Notes: generated by a model not told the origin, from the sequence alone. A stretch of DNA of 64,000 bases from Bacillota bacterium (GCA_029224465.1 JAQXUQ010000004.1:1-64000), one strand, 5' to 3'. Counted from the stretch's first letter, positions 7,095 through 15,779 are shown. Made by a program: numbers and translations.

Positions 7095-9614
7095 ATGCTG
7101 CTCAAAGAGTACAAATCGATCGTCAAAACAGAGAACGGCTACATCATCCACGCTGATGCTGCAGATCTGATGCTTGTTTTTCTGCAGGAAGACGTCATCC
7201 GCATCCGCGTTTCATTTGACAGGACATTTCCGGAGGCATCGTACGCGCTGGTAACAACCGCCTGGGAAGACCGGCTGGACCCGCTGTTCGAAGGCGAAAG
7301 GAAGCGGATCACCGCGCTGGACGTTCCTTATGAAGAAGAGAACAACAAACTGGTGTTCCACACCGGTGCCCTGCGCCTTGTTATGAGAAAGCGCCCGCTT
7401 TCGTTCCTTCTTTATGATGACAAAACCGGCGAACAGCTGTATGCCGATCTCAGGGAAAGAGCTTTTGAAAAGGATCAGCTGGGCCGCGTTTCCCATTACT
7501 CGCTGATGGACCGCGCGAAGGACCATTTTTACGGCTTCGGCGAGAAAACAGGTTACCTGGACAAAAAGGGCAGGCGCCTGCGTATGTCGCCCAAGGACGC
7601 GATCGGTCACGATCCGGAATTCGGCGATCCGATGTACAAACACATTCCGTTTTACATTCGTCTGAACGAGGAGACGCTGCATCCTGTCGGACTGTTTTAT
7701 AACAATTCATATGACTGCGTCTTCGATATGGGGCAGGAAATCAGCGGCTACTGGGACCGCTACTGCTACTATCAGGCGGACGGCGGTGATATCGATCTGT
7801 TCCTGATGACCGGTAAAACAATCCGCGACGTCGTCGAACACTACACCTGGCTGACCGGCAGAACCGTGCTGCCGACCAAGCAGTCGCTCGGCTACTGCGC
7901 GTCCACCATGTACTACGCCGAGCTCGAAAAGGACTGCGACCAGGAAATCTACCGTGTCATCGACAAGCACGAGAAAGAAGATATTCCGATCGACAACTTC
8001 TGGCTCGCGTCCGGGTATTCCTCCGGAGAAGAGGACAACCTTCGCTATACCTTCAACTGGAATCACAAACGCTTCCCGGACCCGAAGGAGTTCTTCGACA
8101 GGATGTCGGCGCGCGGCGTCAACGTGATCTGCAATTTGAAGCCCGGTGTTTTGAAGAATCATCCGTATGCAGACTTCTACGAGCAGAGAAACGCGTTCAT
8201 CAAGACGCCGGACGGCAAAAGCGACTATTACGGCCGCTGGTGGGGCGGCGAAGGACGCTTCATCGACTTTACAGGAAAAGCAGGCCGGGACGCCTGGAAA
8301 GAACTCCTCGATAAAACAATCCTCTCCATGGGTGAAAAGACCGTCTGGAATGACAACTGCGAGATGGACGGCGTTGAAGACAGGAGCGCTTACTGCGATT
8401 TTGAAGGGCAGGGCGGCACGATGGCCGAGCTCAAGATCATTCATTCCAACATGATGGCGTGGCTCGGCAGAAAAGCCCTCCTTGAAAAATGGAAGGGGGA
8501 GCGGCCGTATGTCATCAACCGCGCCGGCTTTGCCGGTATTCAGCGCTACGCGCAGGTCTGGGGCGGCGACAATCTCACGGACTGGCGCACGGTCAAGTTT
8601 AATATCGATACGATTCTCGGTATGGGACTGTCCGGCTGCGCGAACATGGGATGCGACATCGGCGGCTTTACAGGTCCCGCGCCGACCGAGGAGATGCTGC
8701 TCCGCTGGATCCAGACCGCGATTTTCCAGCCCCGTTTTGTCATCAACTCCGCGAATACGGACAATACCGTGACGCAGCCGTGGATGTATGAGGAAGATCT
8801 GCCGTATATCCGCCGTGCGTTCCACCTGCGCTATCAGATGCTGCCGTATCTGTATTCGCTGATGCGGGAAGCCAGTGTGGACGGCGCTCCGGTTATGCGG
8901 CCGCTCTTTTATGAGTTCCCGCAGGACAAAAACCTTTACAGCGACCGTCACATGGAATTCATGTTCGGACCGTCGGTTCTTGTCGCGAATGTCGTGGAAG
9001 AAGGCGCGAAAACAAGGGAAGTATATCTTCCTGCCGGCGCAGTCTGGTATGACATGGCCGACAATATGAAGCAGTACGAAGGCGGGCAGACGATCGTGAT
9101 CCCTGTTGACAAGGACAGCATTCCGATGTTTTTGCGCGGGTCAGGCATTTTCATGACGACCGGCGACATCAAAAAGATCACGAAGGATGCGATGCGTCAT
9201 CTGGATATCCTGATCGGCGCGCAGGAAGACGCTTCGTTTGACTTCTATGACGACGACGGACATACGATGCAGTATGAAGACGGCGTTTACGCGCTGACGA
9301 AAATCGAGGTAACAAGCGGAGAAAGAACAAAGGTCCGCTTCCGCAAGAGCGGAAGCTATGCTTCCACGGTGCAGCAGATTCAGCTGCGTGTCGTGAGCAA
9401 GGAGAAGGGCGCTTACTGGTGCGATGTCTGCGGCCGCAGGCTCCCCCGCTTTATCGTAAAGGACGACTTCGATGCGGCGCGGGAAGGCTGGTTCTACAAC
9501 ATGCCGGACCGCACGGTCCTTGTGAAGTTTGACCGCCCGCAGCAGGATGACTTCGAGGTTACGGTGTCTACTGAAAAGTTTGATCTGGTGGGAATGGTGA
9601 AGCCGGAAGAGTAA
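7095..9614 (+). CDS. Glycoside hydrolase family 31, copy 2
   Basis: An 839-residue paralogue of the gene at 809. It has the same layout: FYGFGEKTG in the N-terminal sandwich, VWNDNCEMD with nucleophile Asp420, NRAGFAGIQRYAQVWGGDN with acid/base Asp492, and C-terminal beta domains with FYDDDG. No signal peptide is visible, so a cytoplasmic enzyme is expected. The start follows AAGGAG. The two copies differ in loops (for example one lacks the extra CEEEPAKGLGIG segment of copy 1), which hints at different linkages or aglycones. It is the last gene of the cluster and converges on an AraC regulator. Confidence 0.9.
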   Translation: MLLKEYKSIVKTENGYIIHADAADLMLVFLQEDVIRIRVSFDRTFPEASYALVTTAWEDRLDPLFEGERKRITALDVPYEEENNKLVFHTGALRLVMRKRPLSFLLYDDKTGEQLYADLRERAFEKDQLGRVSHYSLMDRAKDHFYGFGEKTGYLDKKGRRLRMSPKDAIGHDPEFGDPMYKHIPFYIRLNEETLHPVGLFYNNSYDCVFDMGQEISGYWDRYCYYQADGGDIDLFLMTGKTIRDVVEHYTWLTGRTVLPTKQSLGYCASTMYYAELEKDCDQEIYRVIDKHEKEDIPIDNFWLASGYSSGEEDNLRYTFNWNHKRFPDPKEFFDRMSARGVNVICNLKPGVLKNHPYADFYEQRNAFIKTPDGKSDYYGRWWGGEGRFIDFTGKAGRDAWKELLDKTILSMGEKTVWNDNCEMDGVEDRSAYCDFEGQGGTMAELKIIHSNMMAWLGRKALLEKWKGERPYVINRAGFAGIQRYAQVWGGDNLTDWRTVKFNIDTILGMGLSGCANMGCDIGGFTGPAPTEEMLLRWIQTAIFQPRFVINSANTDNTVTQPWMYEEDLPYIRRAFHLRYQMLPYLYSLMREASVDGAPVMRPLFYEFPQDKNLYSDRHMEFMFGPSVLVANVVEEGAKTREVYLPAGAVWYDMADNMKQYEGGQTIVIPVDKDSIPMFLRGSGIFMTTGDIKKITKDAMRHLDILIGAQEDASFDFYDDDGHTMQYEDGVYALTKIEVTSGERTKVRFRKSGSYASTVQQIQLRVVSKEKGAYWCDVCGRRLPRFIVKDDFDAAREGWFYNMPDRTVLVKFDRPQQDDFEVTVSTEKFDLVGMVKPEE

Positions 9615-9836
9615 TTGCCGGCGGGGCCGCACGCGGCCGGCGGCAAGGCTGCACGGCGTCGCGGCGTGCGTTACGGCAATGCGGCACGCTTGGCCGCGTG
9701 CTGTAAGCGCGTGGCAGACGTCCGGCGCCGCGGCGTACGCGTCAGGCGAAGCTGGCACGGCATTGCACCGTGTCGTGCCACGCCGTGAGCGCTGCTGTGA
9801 TCGCGCGTGCGCCATGCTGAAGGCCATATCATAGAG

Positions 9837-9865
9837 GAAAAGCCGGGCGGCAGCCCGGCTTTTTC
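9837..9865. terminator. Bidirectional terminator between GH31 copy 2 and the AraC gene
   Basis: A stem AGCCGGGC / GCCCGGCT with a short loop is flanked by AAAA on the left and TTTTT on the right, so it serves both converging genes. The preceding 9615-9836 is GC-rich with many CGGC/GCCG motifs; I see no gene in it. Confidence 0.85.
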
Positions 9866-9892
9866 TGAACCGTAAAGATGATGGATGCTGGA

Positions 9893-10723
9893 TTAGGAAG
9901 ATGATTTATGCAGCTCGCGGGCATGTTTTCTGTAAGCCGACGGTGTTTCGCCCGTAATCTGCTGAAAAATCCGGTTGAAATGTGTCAGACTTGCGAATCC
10001 CGTCTGCTCCGAAACCTGCGTGACGTTCAGATCGGTCTCCATGAACAGACGCTGTGCGTTCATGATGCGGGTCTGCTGGATGTACTGGACGATCGTGCGG
10101 CCGGTGACCTTGCGGAATTCCCGGCACATATAGTATTCGCTGATGTAGAAATGGGACGCAAGCTCCGGAAGCGAAAGCGGATCGGCATAATTCGAGTGGA
10201 TATATGCCATGATCTTCTGCATGCGGTTTTTGTTCTGGATGTAACCTTTCTCGTGGCTGGTCCGCAGAATCTTGAGAAGAAGGAGATTCAGCAGAGAGCG
10301 AAGATACGTGTCATGATATTCCTCTGCATTGTCCTTTTCTTCCAGCATGTCGAAAATCGTGCGGCGGATCCAGTGCAGCAGATGCGGATCAGGCCTGTAG
10401 AGGCCGCTCCCCTCCTTGGCGGCGGCAAGAAGCGCGGGATCACTGATCATTTCCGGTGTAAAGTAAATCACAACCCGTGAAAACGACGCGTCCTTGTCAC
10501 TGTAAGAATGATGCATGACGAGCGGCGCGAACAGCATAATGTCCCCCGGGACATTGTCAAACGCGACTCCGTTCAGCTGCTGGTGGCGGCTTCCGGAATC
10601 GAGAAAATACAACTCAAAATACTCATGGTAGTGGGAACGGGACATATTGTCGTTGACGCCGGAAATCTGTTCCAGCGCGATGCCTTTTCCCTGTGCCATT
10701 TCGGCCTGTGCGCTGTCAATCAT
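9893..10723 (-). CDS. AraC family transcriptional regulator
   Basis: A 276-residue regulator. The N-terminal half is a cupin-like sensing domain (HYHEYFELYFLDSGSRHQQLNG, then MLFAPLVMHHSY). The C-terminal 100 residues are two helix-turn-helix motifs of the AraC type (LSLPELASHFYISEYYMCREFRKV, and VTQVSEQTGFASLTHFNRIF). Such proteins bind DNA and change activity when a sugar fits the cupin. The ATG is preceded by AGAGG on this strand. It converges on the GH31/TRAP cluster, so local activation of that cluster is the simplest reading, but no operator was identified. Confidence 0.9.
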   Translation of the reverse strand: MIDSAQAEMAQGKGIALEQISGVNDNMSRSHYHEYFELYFLDSGSRHQQLNGVAFDNVPGDIMLFAPLVMHHSYSDKDASFSRVVIYFTPEMISDPALLAAAKEGSGLYRPDPHLLHWIRRTIFDMLEEKDNAEEYHDTYLRSLLNLLLLKILRTSHEKGYIQNKNRMQKIMAYIHSNYADPLSLPELASHFYISEYYMCREFRKVTGRTIVQYIQQTRIMNAQRLFMETDLNVTQVSEQTGFASLTHFNRIFQQITGETPSAYRKHARELHKSSS

Positions 10724-10908
10724 CTTTCTGGCCTCTCTTTGATAAGCATCGTTCCATTACAGGCATACACCTGATATGATCAGAATACTACAGCAAAAGC
10801 AAATGTCCTTCAAGGATGCAAAACAGCACCTTTGTCTCATCGCAAGGCAAGGCTTGCCTGGCCAGCGGAATGATCGGCCCCGCGCGCGGCGGCGGATCTG
10901 CCCGTCTG

Positions 10909-11086
10909 TTCAATGCAATATCGCGCCGCCGGCTTGATCTGCATAGAAATTTAAAGATAAATTTCTAGTGCAGGCCGCTATTGCATAGAATTGCGGGATT
11001 TTAAGACAATACGGCCTGCACCATACAAATTTGCATAGATTTTCCAAGATGAAATTCATGGCAGAGGCGATATTGCAAGAATCGCC
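10909..11086. repeat. Dispersed palindromic element, subtype A, copy 2
   Basis: Also 178 bp and about 95% identical to the copy at 311-488. The central stem reads GTGCAGGCCG / CGGCCTGCAC here against GTGCGGGCCG / CGGCCCGCAC there, so one pair changed on both arms (G-C to A-T). It fills most of the 539-base gap between the AraC gene and the Cys-rich small protein; the flanks are very GC-rich with no gene seen. Confidence 0.85.
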
Positions 11087-11262
11087 GCCCGCGCGCCGCT
11101 CGCCCCGCTCGCCGGCCACGCTCACCGAGCCGCGCCGCAAGCCGCGCCGGCCCCGCCGCGTCGCGCCCGCACATTTCCCCGAATTAGAATACACGAAAGC
11201 TTGCATGCGTGAGATAATAACAATGAGAGAGGGGAGAACGGAATAAAAGGAGCCATAAAGAC

Positions 11263-11478
11263 GTGGAATACAAAAGCTTACTGATTAAAGACACAACAAG
11301 AGAACAGCGCGAGGCAATTATCAAGGAGTCGCTCAGCTGCGGCGGCGGATGCGAAAACTGCTCGGCCTGCTGGCTAGGCGGCGGCGACCCGTGGGGAATG
11401 TATCAGGACTATATCGACGGCAAGAAAGAAATCGCGCAGATCAACATGGAGTACAACCGCGGAACGGTACAGGGATAA
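11263..11478 (+). CDS. Small cysteine-rich protein, unknown function
   Basis: A 71-residue protein starting at GTG, 9 bases after AAAAGGAG. The middle contains SCGGGCENCSACWLGGG: four cysteines (spacing C-x4-C-x2-C-x2-C) able to bind a metal. The flanks are charged and helical, and there is no signal peptide. It ends 3 bases before the YhhN-like gene, suggesting co-transcription. I cannot name the family with confidence. A small metal-binding or redox protein is possible. Confidence 0.7.
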   Translation: MEYKSLLIKDTTREQREAIIKESLSCGGGCENCSACWLGGGDPWGMYQDYIDGKKEIAQINMEYNRGTVQG

Positions 11479-11481
11479 AGT

Positions 11482-12141
11482 ATGCACAGAGTAAGCCTCG
11501 CGATGTTCATCATCACCGGCGCGCTGCATCTGTATGCGAGCTGGAAAGATCAGGTGAAGCAGCGCGCGCGGACCAAGCCGCTGCTTCTGGGATTTCTGCT
11601 GCTCTATTATATTACAGCCGGCAGCAGACGCTGCGTTTACCTGATCCTCGCGCTGGCGGCGAGCTGGCTCGGTGACATTCTCCTGATTCCAAGGGGCAAC
11701 GGCTGGTTTACGGCTGGCGGCGTGAGCTTTATGTTCGCGCATCTGTTTCTGATTCTGGTGTTTTCGGAAGGCATCATCAAAGAGCTGGTCCGCTGGCCGA
11801 TCGCACTTTTGCTCGCGCTCGTTTACGGCGGCATATCCGCCCGGATTGTCCGGGCACTGCGCGGCACGGTTCCCGGAAGAATGAAGTTCCCGATGTACTT
11901 TTATCTCTTGTGTAATACGGCGATGAATGTTTTTGCGTGTATGCAGATGTTTACGCTCGGTAAAACAGGCGCAGCCGTTTCATTCATCGGAGCGGTGCTG
12001 TTTTTCATTTCAGACTGCACTTTGTTTCTTGTGCGGTATTATAAGAAACCGGAGATTGTTTTCCGGAAACATTTCACGGTGATGCTGACCTATCTCGCGG
12101 GCGAGTTCCTGATCACACAGGGCAAAATCATGCTCGGCTGA
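11482..12141 (+). CDS. YhhN/TMEM86 family membrane protein (lysoplasmalogenase-like)
   Basis: A 219-residue protein with about seven to eight membrane segments. It carries the family marks KPLLLGFLLLYY in the first third, LAASWLGDILL (the conserved Ser/Gly-Asp motif) at about residue 58, SFMFAHLFLI, and GAVLFFISDCTLFLVRYY with a second conserved Asp. Members of this family hydrolyse the vinyl-ether bond of lysoplasmalogens. Many anaerobic clostridia contain plasmalogens, so that role is plausible here. The adjacent lipid kinase fits a lipid-metabolism setting. Assignment rests on motifs only. Confidence 0.8.
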   Translation: MHRVSLAMFIITGALHLYASWKDQVKQRARTKPLLLGFLLLYYITAGSRRCVYLILALAASWLGDILLIPRGNGWFTAGGVSFMFAHLFLILVFSEGIIKELVRWPIALLLALVYGGISARIVRALRGTVPGRMKFPMYFYLLCNTAMNVFACMQMFTLGKTGAAVSFIGAVLFFISDCTLFLVRYYKKPEIVFRKHFTVMLTYLAGEFLITQGKIMLG

Positions 12142-12169
12142 CGCCTGCTGCCGGATGGAACGAGGAGTT

Positions 12170-13102
12170 ATGAAATACATTTTTATCATCAATCCGCATG
12201 CCGGAAAGGGCGGCGCCGCGCGGCAGATCCGCGGGCAGCTGGAGCACCTTTCCGAAGCGGAACGGAGTCTGTGTTCGCTTTACGAGACAAAGGGCGAGGG
12301 TGATGCCACTTTGTATGTCCGGAAATATCTCGCAGAGAACCCCGGCGGGCCGGTGCGCTTTATTGCCTGCGGCGGCGACGGGACGCTCAACGAAGTGGTG
12401 GCGGGTGCGGCCTTCGAAGAAAACGCGAGCGTTACATGCTATCCCTGCGGGAGCGGCAATGATTTTGTAAAGATCTTTGGCGGCGTTTCAAATTTTATGG
12501 ACATCCGGCGGCTGCTTTCCGCGAAGGACCGGAAAATTGACCTTTTGTATGACGGCTCCCGCTATGCGGACAACGTTATCAACTTCGGATTTGACACGAC
12601 GGTCGCCATGACAGTCGCAAATGCCCGCGCGAGGAAAGGCCGCGCCGGCATCCGATACTATACGATGGGCGTGATCAGGGCGCTGGTCCACAGCATGCGC
12701 AACCGTTTTACGATTACAGCCGACGGAGAAGTGCTCAACCCCGGCGGGGAGATGCTGCTGTGTACAATCGCGAACGGGCAGTACGTCGGCGGATCATTTC
12801 GCTGCGCGCCCCGCGCGGTACCCGACGACGGGCTGATAGATGTCTGCGTCGTGCTTCCGATTTCGAGACTGCGCGCTGTCAGCGTGCTGAAAGTCTATCA
12901 GAACGGCGGACATTTAGACCGCGAAGATTTGAAGGACGTTATCATTTACCGCCGCGCGAAGAAAGTCGAAGTGAGCGCCGCGGAAGGCTCGGCCTATTCG
13001 CTGGACGGAGAGATGATTTACAGCACGCAATTTACGGTGACCGTCAAAGAGAAGGCGCTGAACTTCGCGGTGCCGCAGGAAGAGAGTGCGGGCACGCGGT
13101 GA
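12170..13102 (+). CDS. Diacylglycerol kinase-family lipid kinase (YegS/DagK type)
   Basis: A 310-residue soluble lipid kinase. It has the nucleotide-binding pattern of the family: INPHAGKGG near the start, CGGDGTLNEVV (GGDGT at 68-72), and YPCGSGNDFVKIFG about 25 residues later. The C-terminal beta-sandwich has the NGQYVGGSFRCAPRAVPDDGLIDV block. It would phosphorylate diacylglycerol or a related lipid with ATP at the membrane surface. An ATG five codons upstream exists, but the one chosen follows CGAGGAG. It lies 28 bases after the YhhN-like gene. Confidence 0.9.
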   Translation: MKYIFIINPHAGKGGAARQIRGQLEHLSEAERSLCSLYETKGEGDATLYVRKYLAENPGGPVRFIACGGDGTLNEVVAGAAFEENASVTCYPCGSGNDFVKIFGGVSNFMDIRRLLSAKDRKIDLLYDGSRYADNVINFGFDTTVAMTVANARARKGRAGIRYYTMGVIRALVHSMRNRFTITADGEVLNPGGEMLLCTIANGQYVGGSFRCAPRAVPDDGLIDVCVVLPISRLRAVSVLKVYQNGGHLDREDLKDVIIYRRAKKVEVSAAEGSAYSLDGEMIYSTQFTVTVKEKALNFAVPQEESAGTR

Positions 13103-13170
13103 AGTTTCGAAAGCAGTTCGCATAGATAGGCGCTCAGAAAAGCGCTGGCCGCGCCGCGGTAGGAATTCGC

Positions 13171-13200
13171 TTGACAGTCAAAGGCGCGCAAGCCTATTCT
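13171..13200 (+). promoter_or_regulatory. Sigma-A type promoter for the flavin reductase gene
   Basis: TTGACA (13171-13176), an 18-base spacer and TATTCT (13195-13200) lie 47 bases before the start codon. Confidence 0.6.
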
Positions 13201-13247
13201 GAATTTACAGACAGTGTCAGCTGCGAATACGAATGAAGGTATAACAA

Positions 13248-13814
13248 ATGGATATCAAAGGATCACAGGCAGTCATTCTGCCGGAAGGTGCTTTTGTCAT
13301 TGGAACGTATGATGCCGAAGGAAAGCCGGATGCCATGATCGCGGCCTGGGGCACGCAGTCGGATTACGGCGAGATCACGTTTTTCCTGGCAAAACATAAG
13401 ACAACCGAGAACATTAAAGTCACGAAGGCATTCACCGTCGCTTTTGCAACCGAGGAGACGATGGTCATTTCGGACTATTTCGGCCTCGTTTCCGGAAACA
13501 AGGACGACAAAATCTTCAAGTCCGGCGTACATGTTCACAAGGCGCCGCATGTCAACGCGCCGGTGATCGAGGAATATCCGCTGACGCTGGAATGTGAGGT
13601 CAAGAGCTACGACGATGAGACCGGCATTCTGGTCGGAACGATTGTAAACGAGCTTGCGGATGATTCCATCCTGACCGACGGTAACGTCGATCCGGACAAG
13701 TTCCATCCGATTCTTTTTGATCCGGGCACCGGAACTTACAGGAAGATCGGGCCGGTTGTCGGCAAGGCGTTCCATGTGGGACTCCAGATCCGTAACGATA
13801 CTGCGGAGTGGTAA
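13248..13814 (+). CDS. Flavin reductase-like FMN-binding protein
   Basis: A 188-residue protein of the flavin reductase/DIM6-NTAB split-barrel family. The FMN-binding features are the N-terminal 'GAFVIGTYDAEGKPDAMIAAWG' region, FFLAKHKTTENI and KAFTVAFATEE, and the VSGNKDDKIFKSG segment that is common in anaerobe members. It probably binds FMN and takes part in flavin or small-molecule reduction. The gene has its own promoter and a terminator downstream, so it is monocistronic. The physiological substrate is unknown. Confidence 0.82.
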   Translation: MDIKGSQAVILPEGAFVIGTYDAEGKPDAMIAAWGTQSDYGEITFFLAKHKTTENIKVTKAFTVAFATEETMVISDYFGLVSGNKDDKIFKSGVHVHKAPHVNAPVIEEYPLTLECEVKSYDDETGILVGTIVNELADDSILTDGNVDPDKFHPILFDPGTGTYRKIGPVVGKAFHVGLQIRNDTAEW

Positions 13815-13949
13815 AGCGCGCACAGTTGCGGAGCCAAAACAACTTCAAAGACATTGCACCACAGGGCTGCCTTCCGGGGGATTTCACTTAGGAATTCAAT
13901 GAAAATAGTATATGATTAGTGAGGCCTTCAATCAGCAAACCTGAAAACA

Positions 13950-13992
13950 GCGATCACATGAGAGCATTAATGCTCCGTGTGGTCGCGTTTTT
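13950..13992 (+). terminator. Intrinsic terminator after the flavin reductase gene
   Basis: GCGATCACATGAGAGCAT pairs (with G-U pairs) with ATGCTCCGTGTGGTCGC and is followed by TTTTT. It is the only structure I can support in the gene-free stretch 13815-14194, which is otherwise AT-rich. On the other strand it could also stop the nuclease gene. Confidence 0.75.
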
Positions 13993-14194
13993 GAATCGCG
14001 CAAGTTGGAAAAGACAATCGTTTTATCATTACTTCCATGAATAACAGCTATTATAGAGCCTCTTTCCATTTGCCATGTAGACAAGCGGAATCAGATGCTG
14101 TACCACAGGCCGTACCAGTTCTGCGGACTTCTGACATAATTCTCCGCTTGTTTATTCATCTTTACCTGCACTCGTTCTTCAGGCAGCATTTAAC

Positions 14195-15199
14195 TCACAC
14201 GCCTTTATTTCCTTCAGTTTCATCTATCTCGGGCAAATTTATTAATTCCTGCAATTTCTTACGCAGGACATCCTTATCTGGCAATTGCAGTTGATACTGG
14301 GCGACCATCATCGGCGATAATGTACGGCTCATGGCGTATTCTACCACCTCATCATTCTTGGATGCGCACAATAGCAGTCCTACACTCGGATTTTCATCCG
14401 GCTTCCTGACCTGTCTGTCCAGTCCTTCAAGATAGAAGTCCATCTTGGAAACATATTCAGGCTTGAATTTCCCGACTTTAAGTTCTATAGCTACAAGGCA
14501 GTGCAGGCTGCGGTTGAAGAACAGAAGATCAATCCTATAGTCCTCGCCGCCCACCTGTATTGGATATTCTTCGCCTATAAACGAAAAATCCTTCCCCAGT
14601 TCCAGAATGAAATCACGCATTCCTTTGACAAGAGCTTTGCGAAAGTCATTCTCGTGGAAAGTATCGGGCAAATCAAGAAACTCAACGACATACTGATCAA
14701 GGAATGGATTTTGCCGTGATTGAATGGGGTCCGGCAGCAGCTTATTTTTTGAGAGCATGTACCGCTCATAGTACCCGCTGTCCATCTGCCGCTCAAGCTG
14801 GCGGGAACTGTATCGTTCTTTTATCGCCAGTTTCATATAAAATTCCCGTTCCTCATCGCTTTTGCAGCCGGACATAATAAGGAGATGATTTGTCCAGCTC
14901 AATTGTGTCAGCAGTGCTGACACTTTCTCATTCCCAGCATATAGCTCATAAAATTGCTTCATGCGATAGAGCCCGCGCCGGTTAAACCCTTTAATGCCGG
15001 GGAAACGGTTTTGGATATAATTAGCGAGAGAATCGATATATCCGTCGCCGTATGCTGCTTCCTGAGACTTTTCTGACAGGAATTTTCCAACCTTATGATA
15101 CATCAATATCAGTTCTTCATTTACCTTGCGGTAGGCATTGTTCCGGGCAATCTCTATAATTTTTCCGATTTCTGTGAAGGTACTGTCAAGCTCGTTCAT
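14195..15199 (-). CDS. YhcG/DUF1016 family PDDEXK-type nuclease
   Basis: A 334-residue protein matching the YhcG family. The N-terminal half is helical (NNAYRKVNEELILMYHKVGKFLSE, LANYIQNRFPGIKGFNRRGLYRMKQFY). The C-terminal half is a nuclease fold: YRIDLLFF supplies Asp224, and CLVAIELK supplies Glu239-x-Lys241, the D...ExK triad. The family is often found near restriction-modification and other defence genes, but its biological role is not settled. The gene follows a small XRE protein after 3 bases, with GAGGAA inside the end of that gene, so translation is coupled. The pair is more AT-rich than its neighbours, which may mean transfer. Confidence 0.9.
   Translation of the reverse strand: MNELDSTFTEIGKIIEIARNNAYRKVNEELILMYHKVGKFLSEKSQEAAYGDGYIDSLANYIQNRFPGIKGFNRRGLYRMKQFYELYAGNEKVSALLTQLSWTNHLLIMSGCKSDEEREFYMKLAIKERYSSRQLERQMDSGYYERYMLSKNKLLPDPIQSRQNPFLDQYVVEFLDLPDTFHENDFRKALVKGMRDFILELGKDFSFIGEEYPIQVGGEDYRIDLLFFNRSLHCLVAIELKVGKFKPEYVSKMDFYLEGLDRQVRKPDENPSVGLLLCASKNDEVVEYAMSRTLSPMMVAQYQLQLPDKDVLRKKLQELINLPEIDETEGNKGV
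14905..14923. promoter_or_regulatory. 19-bp palindrome inside the YhcG gene (copy 2)
   Basis: GTGTCAGCAGTGCTGACAC: perfect 9-bp arms around one base, identical to 15228-15246. It lies in coding sequence (reverse strand), where it encodes part of VSALLTQ, unlike the first copy, which encodes other residues. Confidence 0.6.
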
Positions 15200-15202
15200 G
15201 CG

Positions 15203-15469
15203 TCAGTTCCTCGTATCAGTATGAAAAGTGTCAGCAGTGCTGACACTTTTGGTGGCTTTATCAGTATCGTCCGGCATAAATTCCAGTATATCATCCACGC
15301 TGCAGTCCATTACGCGGCAAATATTCTCTACATTCTCAAGAGAGATATATCCGTTCCGTTTGAGACGTGTGATGATATTTGCGGAAAATCCGGCTTGCTT
15401 CTGCAACTCGGTATTTGTCATTTCCTTATCAATCATCATGTGAAACAGCTTCTTGTAGGAAACAGCCAT
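15203..15469 (-). CDS. Small XRE/Cro-type HTH regulator
   Basis: An 88-residue DNA-binding protein. Residues about 5-65 form a Cro/CI helix-turn-helix (YKKLFHMMIDKEMTNTELQ, then AGFSANIITRLKRNGYISLENVENICRVMDCSVDDILEF split across helices). This small Lachnospiraceae-type XRE domain is followed by a short polar tail. The start is preceded by GGAGG with 7 bases between. The first copy of the 19-bp palindrome lies in its 3' end. Its position ahead of the nuclease gene suggests that it controls the pair. Confidence 0.88.
   Translation of the reverse strand: MAVSYKKLFHMMIDKEMTNTELQKQAGFSANIITRLKRNGYISLENVENICRVMDCSVDDILEFMPDDTDKATKSVSTADTFHTDTRN
15228..15246. promoter_or_regulatory. 19-bp palindrome in the end of the XRE gene (copy 1)
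   Basis: GTGTCAGCAGTGCTGACAC, here extended by AAAA on the left and TTTT on the right. It ends 29 bases upstream of the YhcG start codon, where a repressor site or RNA hairpin could affect the second gene. Confidence 0.6.
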
Positions 15470-15513
15470 CAGGGAACCTCCAATTTCTTTTTATGCATTC
15501 ATTAACCTATATT

Positions 15514-15543
15514 ATTATATCACACAAAAATGAATTACTCGAA
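15514..15543 (-). promoter_or_regulatory. Promoter of the XRE-YhcG pair
   Basis: On the reverse strand a TATAAT (15519-15514) with extended TGTGA lies 45 bases before the XRE start. The -35 is weak (TTCGAG after an 18-base spacer). The rest of the 401-base gap 15470-15870 holds no gene I can see except the promoter on the other strand. Confidence 0.55.
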
Positions 15544-15779
15544 TAGAATGTGAAAAAGTTGCTTTTATATCTCTTCTGTCAGATGACAGGGGAGTTCTTG
15601 TTTTCCACGCATGAACCCATTATTGATAAGGACGCTTACGAGGCAGATCAGCGAATTCGTAACAGCAGACGCAGGTAGACTCCAATGGGCGAGATGCCGA
15701 TTATTTCACGAATTTACAATCCCTTAGTGAGCCGCGCTTTAGGGGCAGTTCTATTTTTGAAAAATATTGTATTAATGTA

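Noticed and set aside
7707-8951. Long reverse-strand open frame opposite GH31 copy 2
   Set aside because: Same reason as above: antisense to a clearly functional enzyme.
14037-14294. Forward open frame of 85 codons near the YhcG stop
   Set aside because: No ribosome site, and it runs into the opposite gene; no recognisable features.
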